From a virus: a stretch of 57,111 nucleotides of DNA. The stretch spans positions 1 through 57,111 of IMG/VR virus record IMGVR_UViG_3300038552_000393; one strand, given 5' to 3'. The notes beneath the pieces were generated by a model. That model searched no databases and was not told where the DNA came from. It saw only the letters and a list, made by a program, of their open reading frames with translations. Below, piece by piece: positions 1 to 8,600 of this stretch; positions within the stretch are counted from its first letter, which is position 1; each line of letters starts with the position of its first letter. A program made the position numbers and the translations under genes.

Positions 1-984
1 TTATTCAAATTTCAGCTTGCCCATCTCCCTGGTCCTGACCTCATCCATTACCTGTGCGTAAATCTGAGTGGTCCGGATATCGCTATGCCCCAGGATGCGC
101 TGGACCACCTGGAGAGGTATCCCGCTGCTGATCATATAGGTTGCGGCCGTGTGCCGTACCGAATGAAACCTGGCCCACCCTACGCCACAGGCCCTTGCGG
201 CCGCCTTGAAACGGTGGCTCAACGTATCCTTGTGCCACGCGCAAAACACATGCCCCAGATCACGCGCGGACCCCATAGCCTCCAGCGCGCCAGGCAGCAG
301 ATCTATTTCGCGCTCTTTGTCTCCCTTGCCAATGATCCGGGCAACGGCCCGGGGTACGCACACCATCGGCCAGGACAGCCCCAATATCTCGGAGCGCCGG
401 CATCCAGTCCACAGAGCGAATTGGATAATCCGCCACAGCTCCGGATCGCGCTCGCGTGTGTGAGCGAGTAGCGCTTGAATGGCCTCCCTTGGCAGCACAT
501 GGGGGAGGCGGGAGGCGGTCCGGAGCATTTTTATCTGAGGCACACGCTTGATATGCCACAACTGCACGGCCTCATGCAATGCGGCTTTAATATGCCGCAA
601 ATAGGTATTAACAGACACCGGCCGCATCCCGCGGGCCAGGCAAGCGGCGACGAATGATTTAACCTTTGATAAATCAAGCAGGCGCAGAGGGCACGACTCA
701 CCCACAACCGCGATCAGGGCATTGATTGCGGTCCCGTCGGCCCGCAATGTATCGGGCGATAAATGCTTACGGCCGGCCAGGTAAGCATCCCTATAGGCTG
801 ATAGGGATATGCGCTCCGCATCGTCCAATTTTTTGATACGATCCTCGACGGCCTGGCGCTTGAGAGCCGCAAAAAGAGCCCTGGCGTGGGCGGCGTCCTT
901 AGTTTTCAACGAACGCCGGACACCGCCCCCCAAATGCACGTGCCAATGGCCATTACGACGATACAACCGCATACCGACATCCAT
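1..984 (-). CDS. int: Tyrosine recombinase (phage integrase)
   Basis: Site-specific recombinase that would integrate and excise the phage. The 327-residue protein has an N-terminal SAM-like DNA-binding half (about 45-150) and a C-terminal catalytic domain. The catalytic set is visible: Arg in TGCRRSEILGL (about 196), Lys in IGKGDKERE, His-x-x-Arg in FHSVRHTAA (about 274-277), His in LGHSDIRTT (about 300) and the Tyr nucleophile in QIYAQV (about 309). The start is the ATG at 984, 11 bases after GGAGG; a longer reading begins at a TTG at 1002 whose own codon overlaps that ribosome site. The gene ends at the window edge, so attP is probably just outside or at the circular junction. No att repeat could be found inside the window. 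Confidence 0.95.
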   Translation of the reverse strand: MDVGMRLYRRNGHWHVHLGGGVRRSLKTKDAAHARALFAALKRQAVEDRIKKLDDAERISLSAYRDAYLAGRKHLSPDTLRADGTAINALIAVVGESCPLRLLDLSKVKSFVAACLARGMRPVSVNTYLRHIKAALHEAVQLWHIKRVPQIKMLRTASRLPHVLPREAIQALLAHTRERDPELWRIIQFALWTGCRRSEILGLSWPMVCVPRAVARIIGKGDKEREIDLLPGALEAMGSARDLGHVFCAWHKDTLSHRFKAAARACGVGWARFHSVRHTAATYMISSGIPLQVVQRILGHSDIRTTQIYAQVMDEVRTREMGKLKFE

Positions 985-1042
985 TACCCGACAAACCTCC
1001 AAATATCAATCCCGTTTTCGATTCCGTCCAGCTAATCCCTTG

Positions 1043-1309
1043 TTATCCGTAAGGCTTGACTTCGACCAGTTTAATGTCCCCGGCTTCGCTCCGCGTAACT
1101 TGCAAATCGTATTCTGGAATTTCCATACCAATAGGCACTTCCGGGAACCGCTCGGAGATGGCTATATACTCAAACGCCGGAACCGCATACAGGAGTTCGC
1201 ATCGCACAGGCACGATCTTTAGCAGCGCAAATAACTCTGCGACACGCTCCGGTTCTTGCTCTACAAAATGCACCCTGATTCTAAATTTACCGAGATTTCT
1301 ATTTGTCAC
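1043..1309 (-). CDS. Small hypothetical protein
   Basis: An 88-residue protein of unknown function. The start is set as the GTG at 1309, preceded by a strong AAGGAGG five bases upstream. The reading frame is open for 27 more codons upstream, but no comparable ribosome site is present there. The sequence mixes charged and hydrophobic residues (RIRVHFVEQEPERVAELFALL) with no signal peptide or known motif. It lies just upstream of the integrase on the same strand and follows a small membrane protein gene, so it is probably the last of the early-operon small genes. Confidence 0.6.
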   Translation of the reverse strand: MTNRNLGKFRIRVHFVEQEPERVAELFALLKIVPVRCELLYAVPAFEYIAISERFPEVPIGMEIPEYDLQVTRSEAGDIKLVEVKPYG

Positions 1310-1322
1310 TCTTTCCTCCTTG

Positions 1323-1544
1323 TTATGAATCCTTTCTGTGAAAATCCGGATAACCGGCAGGGTGGCGTTTCCGCTTATATTCCCCACCAAAATACCAATC
1401 CATGCTTGGCAACCGATACGCTATATCCAGGATGGTTGAGCACACATAGTGGATAGTTGCCAGCGATCCAGCGCATGCGGCCAACAGTATTTCAAACAAC
1501 CCCGCCGGCACAAACAGAAGCCATCGCAATTCTTTCATAACCAT
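1323..1544 (-). CDS. Small predicted membrane protein
   Basis: A 73-residue protein with one or two hydrophobic stretches near the N-terminus (LRWLLFVPAGLFEILLAAC, then a second weaker one) and a basic C-terminal tail (YKRKRHPAGYPDFHRKD), suggesting an inner-membrane protein. GGAGTGA lies directly upstream, and the ATG at 1544 abuts the stop of the preceding gene (TGA-ATG), which indicates translational coupling. An internal ATG two codons later has better spacing. Function is not recognised. Confidence 0.6.
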   Translation of the reverse strand: MVMKELRWLLFVPAGLFEILLAACAGSLATIHYVCSTILDIAYRLPSMDWYFGGEYKRKRHPAGYPDFHRKDS

Positions 1545-1739
1545 TCACTCCAACGGACACGCAAGGAGGTGTCTGGTGATTTCAACATTGCTGGTCACAA
1601 CCTCACACGGAACTCCGTCAAGTAATAAACCCCATAATTCCCCGCGAGTTTTAGGGCGGGCATAACCAGTAGCTTCACAGCCGACCGCCGGAACGCTGGC
1701 GGTTTTATCACAGTTCGTGGCTTCGGTATTGCCTTTCAT
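1545..1739 (-). CDS. Small hypothetical protein
   Basis: A 64-residue protein starting at the ATG at 1739 with AAGGAGA eight bases upstream; an open frame extends 14 codons further without a good site. The sequence is hydrophilic at the N-terminus, with three cysteines and a C-terminal region GLLLDGVPCEVVTSNVEITRHLL. No family is recognised. It abuts the next gene, so the two are probably translated from one message with the methyltransferase upstream. Confidence 0.55.
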   Translation of the reverse strand: MKGNTEATNCDKTASVPAVGCEATGYARPKTRGELWGLLLDGVPCEVVTSNVEITRHLLACPLE

Positions 1740-1787
1740 TATTTGGGTCTCCTTGCCGCCTATCCGGCGGCGGGTGAACAATTATCG

Positions 1788-2528
1788 TTAGAAAGCGCTT
1801 AGCGCATAGAATACATTTCGTACCACGATTGGTACTTGGCCATTTCCAACGGCCTTAAGTCGCTCCACATTATTGGCCACCCCATTACCGCTTCCTGCAT
1901 TTCTGGACACGGTTTCCATCCAGTCTGCAAGCAGCGCTCTATGGTGCCTTTCCGGTAACGTCCTCGGCCAATGGTGCTGGTGCTGAATCCCCAACCATGA
2001 CGAGACATGGCAGCCGTTGGGGTAGGCCAAAACGAACACTCTTTTCCGTGTTTGTGGTGCACCGAACATGCACGCCGAAAACACGTCCCAGACAGCATCA
2101 TACCCGATCTCGGCCAGGCCCCTGAGAATATGGCCAAAGTATTCGTGATTAAGGAGATTTGCGGAGTTCTCCAAAAGCACTCCCCGGGGACGGACAAGGC
2201 GAATGCATTCAAGCGTTTCCGGCCAGCGGTTTTGTTCGTCGTCTGCACCAAGCCCTTTCCCGGCCACGGAGAAGGGCTGGCAGGGGAAGCCGGCGGTAAG
2301 GACATCAACCATTCCCGAATATGCGCTGGCGTACCCGCCAGCAATGAATGCTCCGATATCGCCAAAGATGGGGGCGTCATCGAGGAGACCATCGATAATT
2401 CGCTGTTTGATAACTCGCTGACAGTATTCATTTCGCTCCACGTATCCGATATGACGGAACCCAAGAAGCTTGGTACCCAGAAGTCCGCCGCCGGAGCCCG
2501 TAAAAAGGCTTAATTCAAAATGTTTCAC
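1788..2528 (-). CDS. DNA cytosine-C5 methyltransferase
   Basis: Transfers a methyl group from S-adenosylmethionine to cytosine C5. Family motifs are visible: I (LFTGSGGG, near residue 9), IV with the catalytic Cys in AGFPCQPFS (about Cys83), VI as LLENSANLL (about 120), VIII QTRKRVFVLA (about 159) and X KAVGNGQVP (about 225). Motif VI reads ENS rather than the usual ENV. At 246 residues it is short, leaving only about 50 residues for target recognition. The start is taken as GTG 2528 (GGAGA upstream); a GTG at 2552 is in frame but lacks a ribosome site. No partner restriction enzyme is adjacent, so it is probably an orphan phage methylase protecting the genome. Confidence 0.9.
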   Translation of the reverse strand: MKHFELSLFTGSGGGLLGTKLLGFRHIGYVERNEYCQRVIKQRIIDGLLDDAPIFGDIGAFIAGGYASAYSGMVDVLTAGFPCQPFSVAGKGLGADDEQNRWPETLECIRLVRPRGVLLENSANLLNHEYFGHILRGLAEIGYDAVWDVFSACMFGAPQTRKRVFVLAYPNGCHVSSWLGIQHQHHWPRTLPERHHRALLADWMETVSRNAGSGNGVANNVERLKAVGNGQVPIVVRNVFYALSAF

Positions 2529-2587
2529 GCGATCTCCAACCAATCGGCTCACCAGGCGGCGGGGGGACGGCGCTGCCTTTTAACCAT

Positions 2588-2836
2588 TCAACGCCTAACA
2601 CTGGCCAATATCTCCCGCGCCTCAATCTCCACCCCACGTCCAGGATGCAGCCCCTCCCGGTACCGATCCAGAGACAACCGATCGAAAATCCAGGGCGCTC
2701 GACCGTCCGCCGGGTCCTGGTACCCCACCACAGCGCCGGCCTCGGCTAACCGGATCAACCGTTTCTGTCCGATGCTGGCATAACGCGCGGCTTCCGGCAG
2801 CCTGAGCCAGCGCGGCGTGATATCCTCAATACCCAC
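2588..2836 (-). CDS. Excisionase/MerR-like helix-turn-helix protein
   Basis: An 82-residue small DNA-binding protein. The segment RLPEAARYASIGQKRLIRLA, followed by a short wing (GYQDPADGRAPWIFDRLSLDRY), matches the layout of excisionase-type HTH proteins: helix-turn-helix, a substrate-specific wing, then a 'hydrophobic-DRL-DRY' helix. The start is placed at GTG 2836, eight bases after GGAGA; an in-frame GTG at 2851 is possible. It overlaps the zinc-ribbon gene upstream. It may act as excision or early transcription factor; a second protein of the same type lies at 8812-9054, so which one is Xis is unclear. Confidence 0.7.
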   Translation of the reverse strand: MGIEDITPRWLRLPEAARYASIGQKRLIRLAEAGAVVGYQDPADGRAPWIFDRLSLDRYREGLHPGRGVEIEAREILASVRR

Positions 2837-3134
2837 TCTGCCACTCTCCACAATTCGGACAATATATCCCGTCCGGGGTCATATGAAACAGCTCGTTGCC
2901 GCATCCGCAGATCCAGTGCGGATCAGGCCGCTCGCAGGGATAAACAAACCTTCCCCGCAACAACCCGCACGCCGGGCATTCCAGCCACACCGTCCCCGTA
3001 GGCGCCACGGCCTCCCATTGCCGCTCGCAACTGATGCACCGGGCAGTCCCTGAAAGGCGTGTCGATTCAGTTTCTGCCGCGATCTTTTTAGCAGCGGCGG
3101 CTGCCAGATCGATTACCCTTGGGCCTGCCATCAT
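2826..3134 (-). CDS. Double zinc-ribbon protein
   Basis: About 102 residues. Two zinc-ribbon knuckle pairs are visible: CISCERQ with CPACG (residues about 33-57), and CGCGNE with CPNCGEW (about 78-98). The N-terminal 25 residues are an Ala/Lys-rich helix. Such proteins often bind nucleic acid or act as small phage regulators, but no specific function can be given. Its ATG overlaps the TGA of the HNH gene (ATGA), and a second ATG three bases later has better spacing from GAGGAGG. Confidence 0.65.
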   Translation of the reverse strand: MMAGPRVIDLAAAAAKKIAAETESTRLSGTARCISCERQWEAVAPTGTVWLECPACGLLRGRFVYPCERPDPHWICGCGNELFHMTPDGIYCPNCGEWQSGY

Positions 3135-3469
3135 CCCTCCTCTTTAAAATGCACCAGGCCGGTGCGCTGCTTTTCCTGGCGCGTCCGACGGGCATTCTTA
3201 ATATGGTGCTCAAGGTCATATCTCAGGTGGCACCGCTGGCACCACGCCCGCAGATTGCCTGAATCGCAGTTTTCGGGATTGTGGTCCAGATGCGCAATCG
3301 TGAGCACCACGCGGCTGAACGTTACCGGGTGCGTCAGATAGTTCGCAGCCCGGCATTCGGGATACGCCGGGCTGCCCTCGCAGCAATGTCCGGCGCGCTC
3401 TAAAATCTCGGCCCGAATCTGATCCCAATTGGCCGGGTACCTGTGTTTATTCTGCGGCTTTATTGGCAC
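3131..3469 (-). CDS. HNH endonuclease
   Basis: A 112-residue HNH-fold nuclease. The core is VLTIAHLDHNPENCDSGN followed by LRAWCQRCHLRYDLEHH, giving the expected His-Asn-His arrangement, with structural Cys pairs at CCEGSP...C and CQRC. A basic tail follows. GTG 3469 is preferred because GGGAGG lies seven bases upstream; the frame stays open to 3484. The gene is far from the terminase, so it is not the packaging-associated HNH type. It may be a homing-type or host-directed nuclease of the early operon. Confidence 0.85.
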   Translation of the reverse strand: MPIKPQNKHRYPANWDQIRAEILERAGHCCEGSPAYPECRAANYLTHPVTFSRVVLTIAHLDHNPENCDSGNLRAWCQRCHLRYDLEHHIKNARRTRQEKQRTGLVHFKEEG

Positions 3470-3599
3470 GGGCACACCTCCCATCGGTCACGGACTTCGC
3501 ACCGCCGGCAAACAAAGCGCACAACACAAACCCGGCGACAAACGAGACAAACGAAGATACCACCGCCGTTACAATCGAAATCGACACGTTCAACCCCAT
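3447..3599 (-). CDS. Small single-pass membrane protein
   Basis: A 50-residue protein with one clear membrane segment (VSSFVSFVAGFVLCALFAGG) followed by a short polar tail. The start at ATG 3599 is decided by GGGGAGGTGTCCT upstream; longer readings to 3653 lack such a site. It overlaps the 5' end of the HNH gene by about 23 bases. Function unknown; small membrane proteins in early phage operons can be superinfection-exclusion or host-takeover factors, which is inference only. Confidence 0.55.
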   Translation of the reverse strand: MGLNVSISIVTAVVSSFVSFVAGFVLCALFAGGAKSVTDGRCARANKAAE

Positions 3600-3613
3600 A
3601 GGACACCTCCCCT

Positions 3614-4390
3614 TCAAATTTTTTCTTTTACCGAACACTCTCCCGGCTCCCACACAAGGGACCGCTCAATCTTAAAATACGGCTCGCCGGCCTGGCGCTC
3701 GCCGCGCGGCGCAGCATAGGCTGCCTTGAACTTTTCGACCATGTCAGCCTCGCTGGCAGCCCTCGCAAATTCCCCGCGCACAGGCATCTGCTCAACGGGA
3801 AGATCCGGCGCTTTTTTGCGCTTGCGGCGTGGCTCGCAAAAAGGCCGTGGCTTCAAAATTGCGGGCGCGGGCGCATCGTGCGTAATGGCCACAACCGCCG
3901 CTACGGGTTTCGATTTTATTTTTTTAGCCTTCTGCGGCCGCTTTTGCTTGCGCCTGGCTGCCCGGAGCGCATTTTTACGCGCCGATTTTAAATCGGCCAA
4001 CTGCTCGGGCGCCACATGCCTGCTGATATACGCATACAACGCCTGCGACGATACACCCAGATCGGCGGCAATGACCGCGGCAGCCTCACCGCTGGCCAAA
4101 CGCCGCACAATCTCGGCGTGGCGCCCGGCCATACGGCTGGCCGGACCGCGAGGTCTCCGTGCAAACGCGAGGCGGTGGGATTTGCAAAATTGGTATACGG
4201 CGTGCTTCGACACACCCCAGCGCGCGGCGATATCGGGCACGCTGACCCCGGCCGATATCGCCTTCACAACCGCTTCTTTATCCACCATCAAGGGATGATA
4301 CTGACGGCGATCGCCGGGGTCTGCCTCAGCCGACGCTTTGATCAGCCGCAGCCCGACGGGCTTTCCACAATGCGGGCAATTCACGTTCAT
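3614..4390 (-). CDS. DNA-binding protein with zinc knuckle and two HTH units
   Basis: A 258-residue protein. It begins with a CPHCGKPVG zinc knuckle, followed by two helix-turn-helix-like segments (VPDIAARWGVSKHAVYQFCKSH, split around residue 55; and AAVIAADLGVSSQALYAYIS, about 105). A strongly basic stretch follows (RAARRKQKRPQKAKKIKSK). Both HTH units resemble those of resolvase or terminase-small-subunit proteins. It may be a replication-associated or regulatory DNA-binding protein; no named family was recognised. GAGGA precedes the ATG and the gene overlaps the upstream stop region. Confidence 0.65.
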   Translation of the reverse strand: MNVNCPHCGKPVGLRLIKASAEADPGDRRQYHPLMVDKEAVVKAISAGVSVPDIAARWGVSKHAVYQFCKSHRLAFARRPRGPASRMAGRHAEIVRRLASGEAAAVIAADLGVSSQALYAYISRHVAPEQLADLKSARKNALRAARRKQKRPQKAKKIKSKPVAAVVAITHDAPAPAILKPRPFCEPRRKRKKAPDLPVEQMPVRGEFARAASEADMVEKFKAAYAAPRGERQAGEPYFKIERSLVWEPGECSVKEKI

Positions 4391-4393
4391 CGC

Positions 4394-4660
4394 TCAATCC
4401 TCGATTTCATCAATATGGTATACAGGGCTTCCGCCGATATCGCGGGCCGAGACCGTGGCGACGGCCTCGAACAAGGCAAAATCGTTATACGGATACTTTT
4501 CTTTCAGCCGCAGCATCTCGGATTCCGCGCGCGCCCGATCCTGGTAATAAATACGAGATCGATACTCGCTCATCATGCGCCGGCAACCGGCTGGCACAGT
4601 GTGCAACAGGCTGCCGTCATCCTCCATCCCGTCCAAATTGGCGATAGTCCAATACTTCAT
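4394..4660 (-). CDS. Hypothetical protein
   Basis: An 88-residue acidic protein starting at ATG 4660 after AGGAGGGGGTG; a GTG at 4666 is also in frame. It contains the pattern RAESEMLRLKEKYPYNDFALFEAV, like small phage proteins that carry a short helix then a beta strand, but no named family was recognised. It lies directly after the primase-helicase gene in the transcription order, with 17 bases between them. Confidence 0.6.
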   Translation of the reverse strand: MKYWTIANLDGMEDDGSLLHTVPAGCRRMMSEYRSRIYYQDRARAESEMLRLKEKYPYNDFALFEAVATVSARDIGGSPVYHIDEIED

Positions 4661-4677
4661 AACCACCCCCTCCTGCG

Positions 4678-7344
4678 CTAATCTGTCAGCGCCGTCTCCA
4701 GCGCCTTCAAAATTTTATCCCGTCTCCGCGCCCCGTCCGGAGCCGGATCTGGTTGCTCCAGGGACATAATCACCCGCACGCCCAAAAAATGCGGCAGCCG
4801 CCGCTCGCCGATGGGTTTTTTCTTGATGTGAGGAAAATTCATCATTAGCTGATCGTAAAATTTATTGCGCGACAACGGCCGGTTGCCGCCACTGTGGCAC
4901 CAGCGCTTATAGGCATCGTAGGTCGTCTGAGGGTGAGATGTATAATCGGCGTCACCGGCCGGCCCCATCTCCAGGCATTCGTCCACAAAGGACAGCAATG
5001 GATACAACCCCTGCAGCCATTTGCGTTTTTCGTCGGCCACCTGCTGCGGCATGGCAAACCCGTCGTGGGCCAGCAACTCCTGCAGGCCCAGCAGAGACCA
5101 GAAAAAAATGCCGTCCCGCTCGGCCTGCAGCTTGGCCGACAGGCATGGATCCATTTCGTCCTCCTCGAAACGGCGCGGAAAATCCAAAATAATGATACGC
5201 CGCTCAAACCCATACGATTTGTCGGGGATAACGGGCGTGTCGTTCATCGCCATCACAAACTTGGCATACGGCCGAAACTGATACGGCTCACCGTATTTGC
5301 GCTCGGCCTTGATCGGGTCGCCGGCCACGGCGGCCTTGAATATCTCAGTGGAAAGCGGATCGCGCGACGATGTTTCGGTGGCGATATTGACCAGCTTGTT
5401 TTGCAGAAATTGGGTGTTAAACCGTTGCCCCAGGTCGCCAATGGACAGCGTCGATACGTTATCCCGGCCCACGACATCCTCCAGCACCCCCATGGCCGTA
5501 CTTTTGCCGTTGGCGCCCGTGCCGTACAAAAACAGCGCCTTGTCGTAGCGGCAGTCGGCCAGCAGACAGTATCCGAAAAACTGCTGCAATACCGTCTGCT
5601 TAGGAAATCCGGTGCCCTTTTTGATGTTCTCCTCATTGCCATCGTCCGGGAAAATTTCCAGCAGAAACCGTGCCCAGCGGTCCCACAGGGAATCCGGATT
5701 AAACGTGCAGGGCACCTGCACCCGGCTGCCGTACCGGGGGTCATGGGGTAACAGGCAATCCTCGATATTGTCGCGCAGCCGCGTCAGATCGATCATGCCG
5801 GAGACACAATTAATATACCCCTGGCAGTCCTCCCACTGATGGGCCTCCTTGTTAATATGGCCTACCAAGAGCCTGATCCCGCGTTCGACAAACTCCGGCT
5901 CGCCCAGTACATCCATGGCCCGCACACCGGCGGCATAGATCGCCGAGCGCGGAAACACCCGCCACACCCCCGCATCGTAGCGGTAAAACTCGCCATCCGT
6001 GTAAACCAGCGGGCAAAAAAGCTGGTAAAGGTAGTTGGCCATATACAACGGCACGAATTTCGGCCGGCCCTTGGTGCCGGGCTCGAAAAACACCATGGGA
6101 TCGACCGTTTCCGGCGCCGGGCTGGGAACATCCGGGTGATTCTCGGACTGTTCGATGCGGCAGGTGCGCACCGGGTTCTCGTCGTGGCGCTGCCGCCAAT
6201 TCGGATCATAGCCCTCGCAAAACGGGGCCAGGCTATCGGAGCCCGAGATCTGATGCTTGGCGTCCTTCCAGGTCTTTCCCCGGCACGAATCGTGAAAACA
6301 CTGGTAGGTCATATACGGCCGGTTCGGACCTTGCCAGATACCGGCCTCCTTTTCGTGGGATGGATCGAAAACGCAGTGCGCCAGGCAATACAATATGCCG
6401 TTATCGCGGCTTTTTTCCTTGATCACCTCGACCCCGTAGTGATCGAGGTATGCCCGCATATTCATCGGCCCCAGCTTGGAGCCCGTTTTTTTGGCTGGCA
6501 CGGCAGCGCGGCCGAGGGTTGAGGACGGGCCCGGCGTCGGATGGGCGCCGACCGGCGGCGATGGGTGCTTGCCTTCGTCGGCCGGCGCCAGGTCCGCCAG
6601 CTTTTTTATACTGTCGATGCCCGTCACCGACACCTCGGACAGCGTTTGCGGACCGCCCGGCATCAGGGCCGATTGCCGATGGGGGCGGTTGGACGTGGAA
6701 TCCCCCTTGCGCGCCATCGTACCGTACAATTTACAGATCCGGGCCGGGTTGAAGGTCGTTTCGTCCACCTTGATCTTTGTGTCGTCGGCCGGAAATCGAT
6801 GCGCCAGCGCCTTTAAACACCTCCGGATCAATTCCCGGTTATCGTCGCTGGGCGCAAGGTCGGGCAGCCGGTATAAAAGGTGGAATCCATTGCCGCTCTT
6901 GGCCCGGATCGCACGGGAAAACCCCATCTCGCCTTCCAGCCACCCGACAATCGCCTGGGCCGTCGTGCGCGCCTTTGCCAACTCGGTGTCGCTGGCCGAT
7001 ATCTCGGCCGGCCGCTGCGGGTCCAGGTCCACGTACAACCAGCGCAGACACACGATATCCTTGTCGGCCGTCGTGCTCTTGGGAGAGGCCTTCAGCCGGT
7101 TGGCCGCGCGCGCCACGAGATCCGGGTTGACCGGATTGAGCGTAAAATAGACCCCCTTGGCGCCCGCGGCGTCCACCGCGTCCGCGCATCGGGCAAAATC
7201 GGCCGCGTTATCGAAATAACCCGATACGGTGCCGTTACCCCCGCAAAATCCGGCCCATGCCGGAGATGTGCGCTTGCAGCCGATGGCCCGAATCTCCGCC
7301 GCCTCGCCGGGGGCAAAGAACAGCTCGAAAACTGGTTCCGTCAT
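4678..7344 (-). CDS. AEP primase - SF3 (D5-type) helicase
   Basis: The replication initiator of the phage (888 residues). The N-terminal third is an archaeo-eukaryotic-type primase: LYVDLDP supplies the catalytic Asp pair (about 105), SGNGFHLLYRL the SxH motif (about 150), and KVDETTFNPARICKLYG the third acidic motif. A zinc-binding stretch follows (CLAHCVFDPSH ... YQCFHDSC). The C-terminal half is a D5-N plus SF3 helicase: Walker A GTGANGKST (about 611), Walker B region KLVNIATE, and motif C AMNDTPV. It would open DNA and prime synthesis. The start ATG 7344 overlaps the upstream stop (ATGA) and follows GGGGGG; a longer frame reaches 7374. Confidence 0.92.
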   Translation of the reverse strand: MTEPVFELFFAPGEAAEIRAIGCKRTSPAWAGFCGGNGTVSGYFDNAADFARCADAVDAAGAKGVYFTLNPVNPDLVARAANRLKASPKSTTADKDIVCLRWLYVDLDPQRPAEISASDTELAKARTTAQAIVGWLEGEMGFSRAIRAKSGNGFHLLYRLPDLAPSDDNRELIRRCLKALAHRFPADDTKIKVDETTFNPARICKLYGTMARKGDSTSNRPHRQSALMPGGPQTLSEVSVTGIDSIKKLADLAPADEGKHPSPPVGAHPTPGPSSTLGRAAVPAKKTGSKLGPMNMRAYLDHYGVEVIKEKSRDNGILYCLAHCVFDPSHEKEAGIWQGPNRPYMTYQCFHDSCRGKTWKDAKHQISGSDSLAPFCEGYDPNWRQRHDENPVRTCRIEQSENHPDVPSPAPETVDPMVFFEPGTKGRPKFVPLYMANYLYQLFCPLVYTDGEFYRYDAGVWRVFPRSAIYAAGVRAMDVLGEPEFVERGIRLLVGHINKEAHQWEDCQGYINCVSGMIDLTRLRDNIEDCLLPHDPRYGSRVQVPCTFNPDSLWDRWARFLLEIFPDDGNEENIKKGTGFPKQTVLQQFFGYCLLADCRYDKALFLYGTGANGKSTAMGVLEDVVGRDNVSTLSIGDLGQRFNTQFLQNKLVNIATETSSRDPLSTEIFKAAVAGDPIKAERKYGEPYQFRPYAKFVMAMNDTPVIPDKSYGFERRIIILDFPRRFEEDEMDPCLSAKLQAERDGIFFWSLLGLQELLAHDGFAMPQQVADEKRKWLQGLYPLLSFVDECLEMGPAGDADYTSHPQTTYDAYKRWCHSGGNRPLSRNKFYDQLMMNFPHIKKKPIGERRLPHFLGVRVIMSLEQPDPAPDGARRRDKILKALETALTD

Positions 7345-7547
7345 TCGCCCCCCGCTTCGAAGGATCGTTGGCATTCAATGCAGCGCCGGCAATGCGGTAC
7401 GGCCCGGCGCCGGGCCTCCGGTATCGGCTCCTCGCAATCCACGCAAATATCCGACCCGGCACCGGCCAACTCTCGACCAACCGCCAGCACGCCCATTTGG
7501 ACGCTAAAATCGGCCATCGCCTGGGCATCGTCTGCGATATCGGTCAC
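7341..7547 (-). CDS. TraR/DksA-type zinc finger protein
   Basis: A 68-residue protein with a C-terminal C4 zinc finger of the DksA/TraR type: CVDCEEPIPEARRRAVPHCR then CIECQRSFE. The family binds RNA polymerase at the secondary channel and changes promoter use; short phage and plasmid members act without ppGpp. It starts with a GTG that overlaps the stop of the 57-residue membrane protein (GTGA) and its stop overlaps the primase start, so three genes are coupled. A role in redirecting host transcription early in infection is inference. Confidence 0.85.
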   Translation of the reverse strand: MTDIADDAQAMADFSVQMGVLAVGRELAGAGSDICVDCEEPIPEARRRAVPHCRRCIECQRSFEAGGE

Positions 7548-7717
7548 TGGTCGTCTCCTCGCGCCCCGAAGTTTACCTGATCAACATTGGCCCAGAATCG
7601 TTCTTTTCCAAGCCGCGCGCGCCGCTTGGCGCGCGCATAAACGCCAATGGACAATACGATCCCGAACGACATACCGGCGAAGACACCTATTATTAAACCC
7701 CAGATAAAATCAGTCAT
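7544..7717 (-). CDS. 57-residue single-pass membrane protein
   Basis: A short gene with one membrane helix (FIWGLIIGVFAGMSFGIVLS) followed by a positively charged cytoplasmic tail (YARAKRRARLGKER). It has an excellent ribosome site (GGAGGTGATCA) directly before ATG 7717, overlaps the end of the DHH gene by eight bases, and its stop overlaps the next start. The topology would place the basic tail inside by the positive-inside rule. Function unknown. Confidence 0.7.
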   Translation of the reverse strand: MTDFIWGLIIGVFAGMSFGIVLSIGVYARAKRRARLGKERFWANVDQVNFGARGDDQ

Positions 7718-8600
7718 TGATCACCTCCACGAATCCCGCGGCGCCCCGATGGCCGCCGCCGCCATGCCACCGGCAGAACTCGGATACGTCGATATCCTTA
7801 CTATAGAGATTATTGCGACGCCGCAGGACTCCGTCCTTCTCGCGATACTCGGTATAAAGCCAGGCCACCGCGTAACCCATGTCGTTGTTGATCAGCGCAC
7901 CCATGTCTCCCGAGGCCGGATAATTGACCCTCAAAACCTTTGCCGGCGGTTTTCCGGACTCGATGATCACGGAATCTTCGTACCCCAGCCGATTGGCAAA
8001 TACCTTCAAGCCGCCGATGCGCGTCTCGTACAAATACCGGCCGAGGTGGGCCTCGACGTATGATTCCAGGATGGGACGGTCCATTTTAAACCACCGGTCC
8101 CAGATTGGCGACGCCGGAGACGTATCCTTTTCGGCCCGGTAACACTCGTAAAAATGCCGGGCCAGGTCGCCATAGGTAAACGCCCACACATCGCGGTCGG
8201 CGATCAGGTCCACGGCGACCGGCGGCAGCAGGGCTATCTGGTCGCGGCAGTACCACCACACGGCAGCGCACGAGGCCAGCCCGTCCAGGCGCACACCGGG
8301 CAGGTTTTTAAGCACGGGATCGTCACAAAGAGAATCGATCGCGGTCCGGTGATGGTCGAACCACCACATGCGATCGGGAGAAAACAGATCCGCCAATGTG
8401 AGCATGATGCCCTTGGGAAACGAAAAATCGACGATCCACAACTGGTCGTCATCCTTGGGCAAGCCGAAGGGCGGCACCGGTTGCCCGTAGTCGATGGCAA
8501 AGTAAACGGGATCATATCCATTGTCATCGCCGTCTCTTCCGGCAATGGCCGCGGCGCACCGGCCGTCGGCATCGTTGTGATAAACGATGAATCTTTCCAT
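7710..8600 (-). CDS. DHH-family phosphoesterase
   Basis: A 296-residue metal-dependent phosphoesterase of the RecJ/NrnA superfamily. Motifs: HNDADGRCAA (residues 8-17), IVDFSFP (about 58), FDHHRT with the name-giving DHH (82-84), LIADRDVW (motif IV), and the C-terminal DHHA1 substrate-binding signature GGGGHRGAAG (280-289). Family members act as 5'-3' exonuclease, nanoRNase or cyclic-dinucleotide phosphodiesterase; the short length fits the NrnA/GdpP side more than RecJ. In a phage it could recycle short oligonucleotides or remove defence signals; that choice is inference. The ATG follows the preceding TAG directly, with AAGGAGAA upstream. Confidence 0.88.
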   Translation of the reverse strand: MERFIVYHNDADGRCAAAIAGRDGDDNGYDPVYFAIDYGQPVPPFGLPKDDDQLWIVDFSFPKGIMLTLADLFSPDRMWWFDHHRTAIDSLCDDPVLKNLPGVRLDGLASCAAVWWYCRDQIALLPPVAVDLIADRDVWAFTYGDLARHFYECYRAEKDTSPASPIWDRWFKMDRPILESYVEAHLGRYLYETRIGGLKVFANRLGYEDSVIIESGKPPAKVLRVNYPASGDMGALINNDMGYAVAWLYTEYREKDGVLRRRNNLYSKDIDVSEFCRWHGGGGHRGAAGFVEVIND

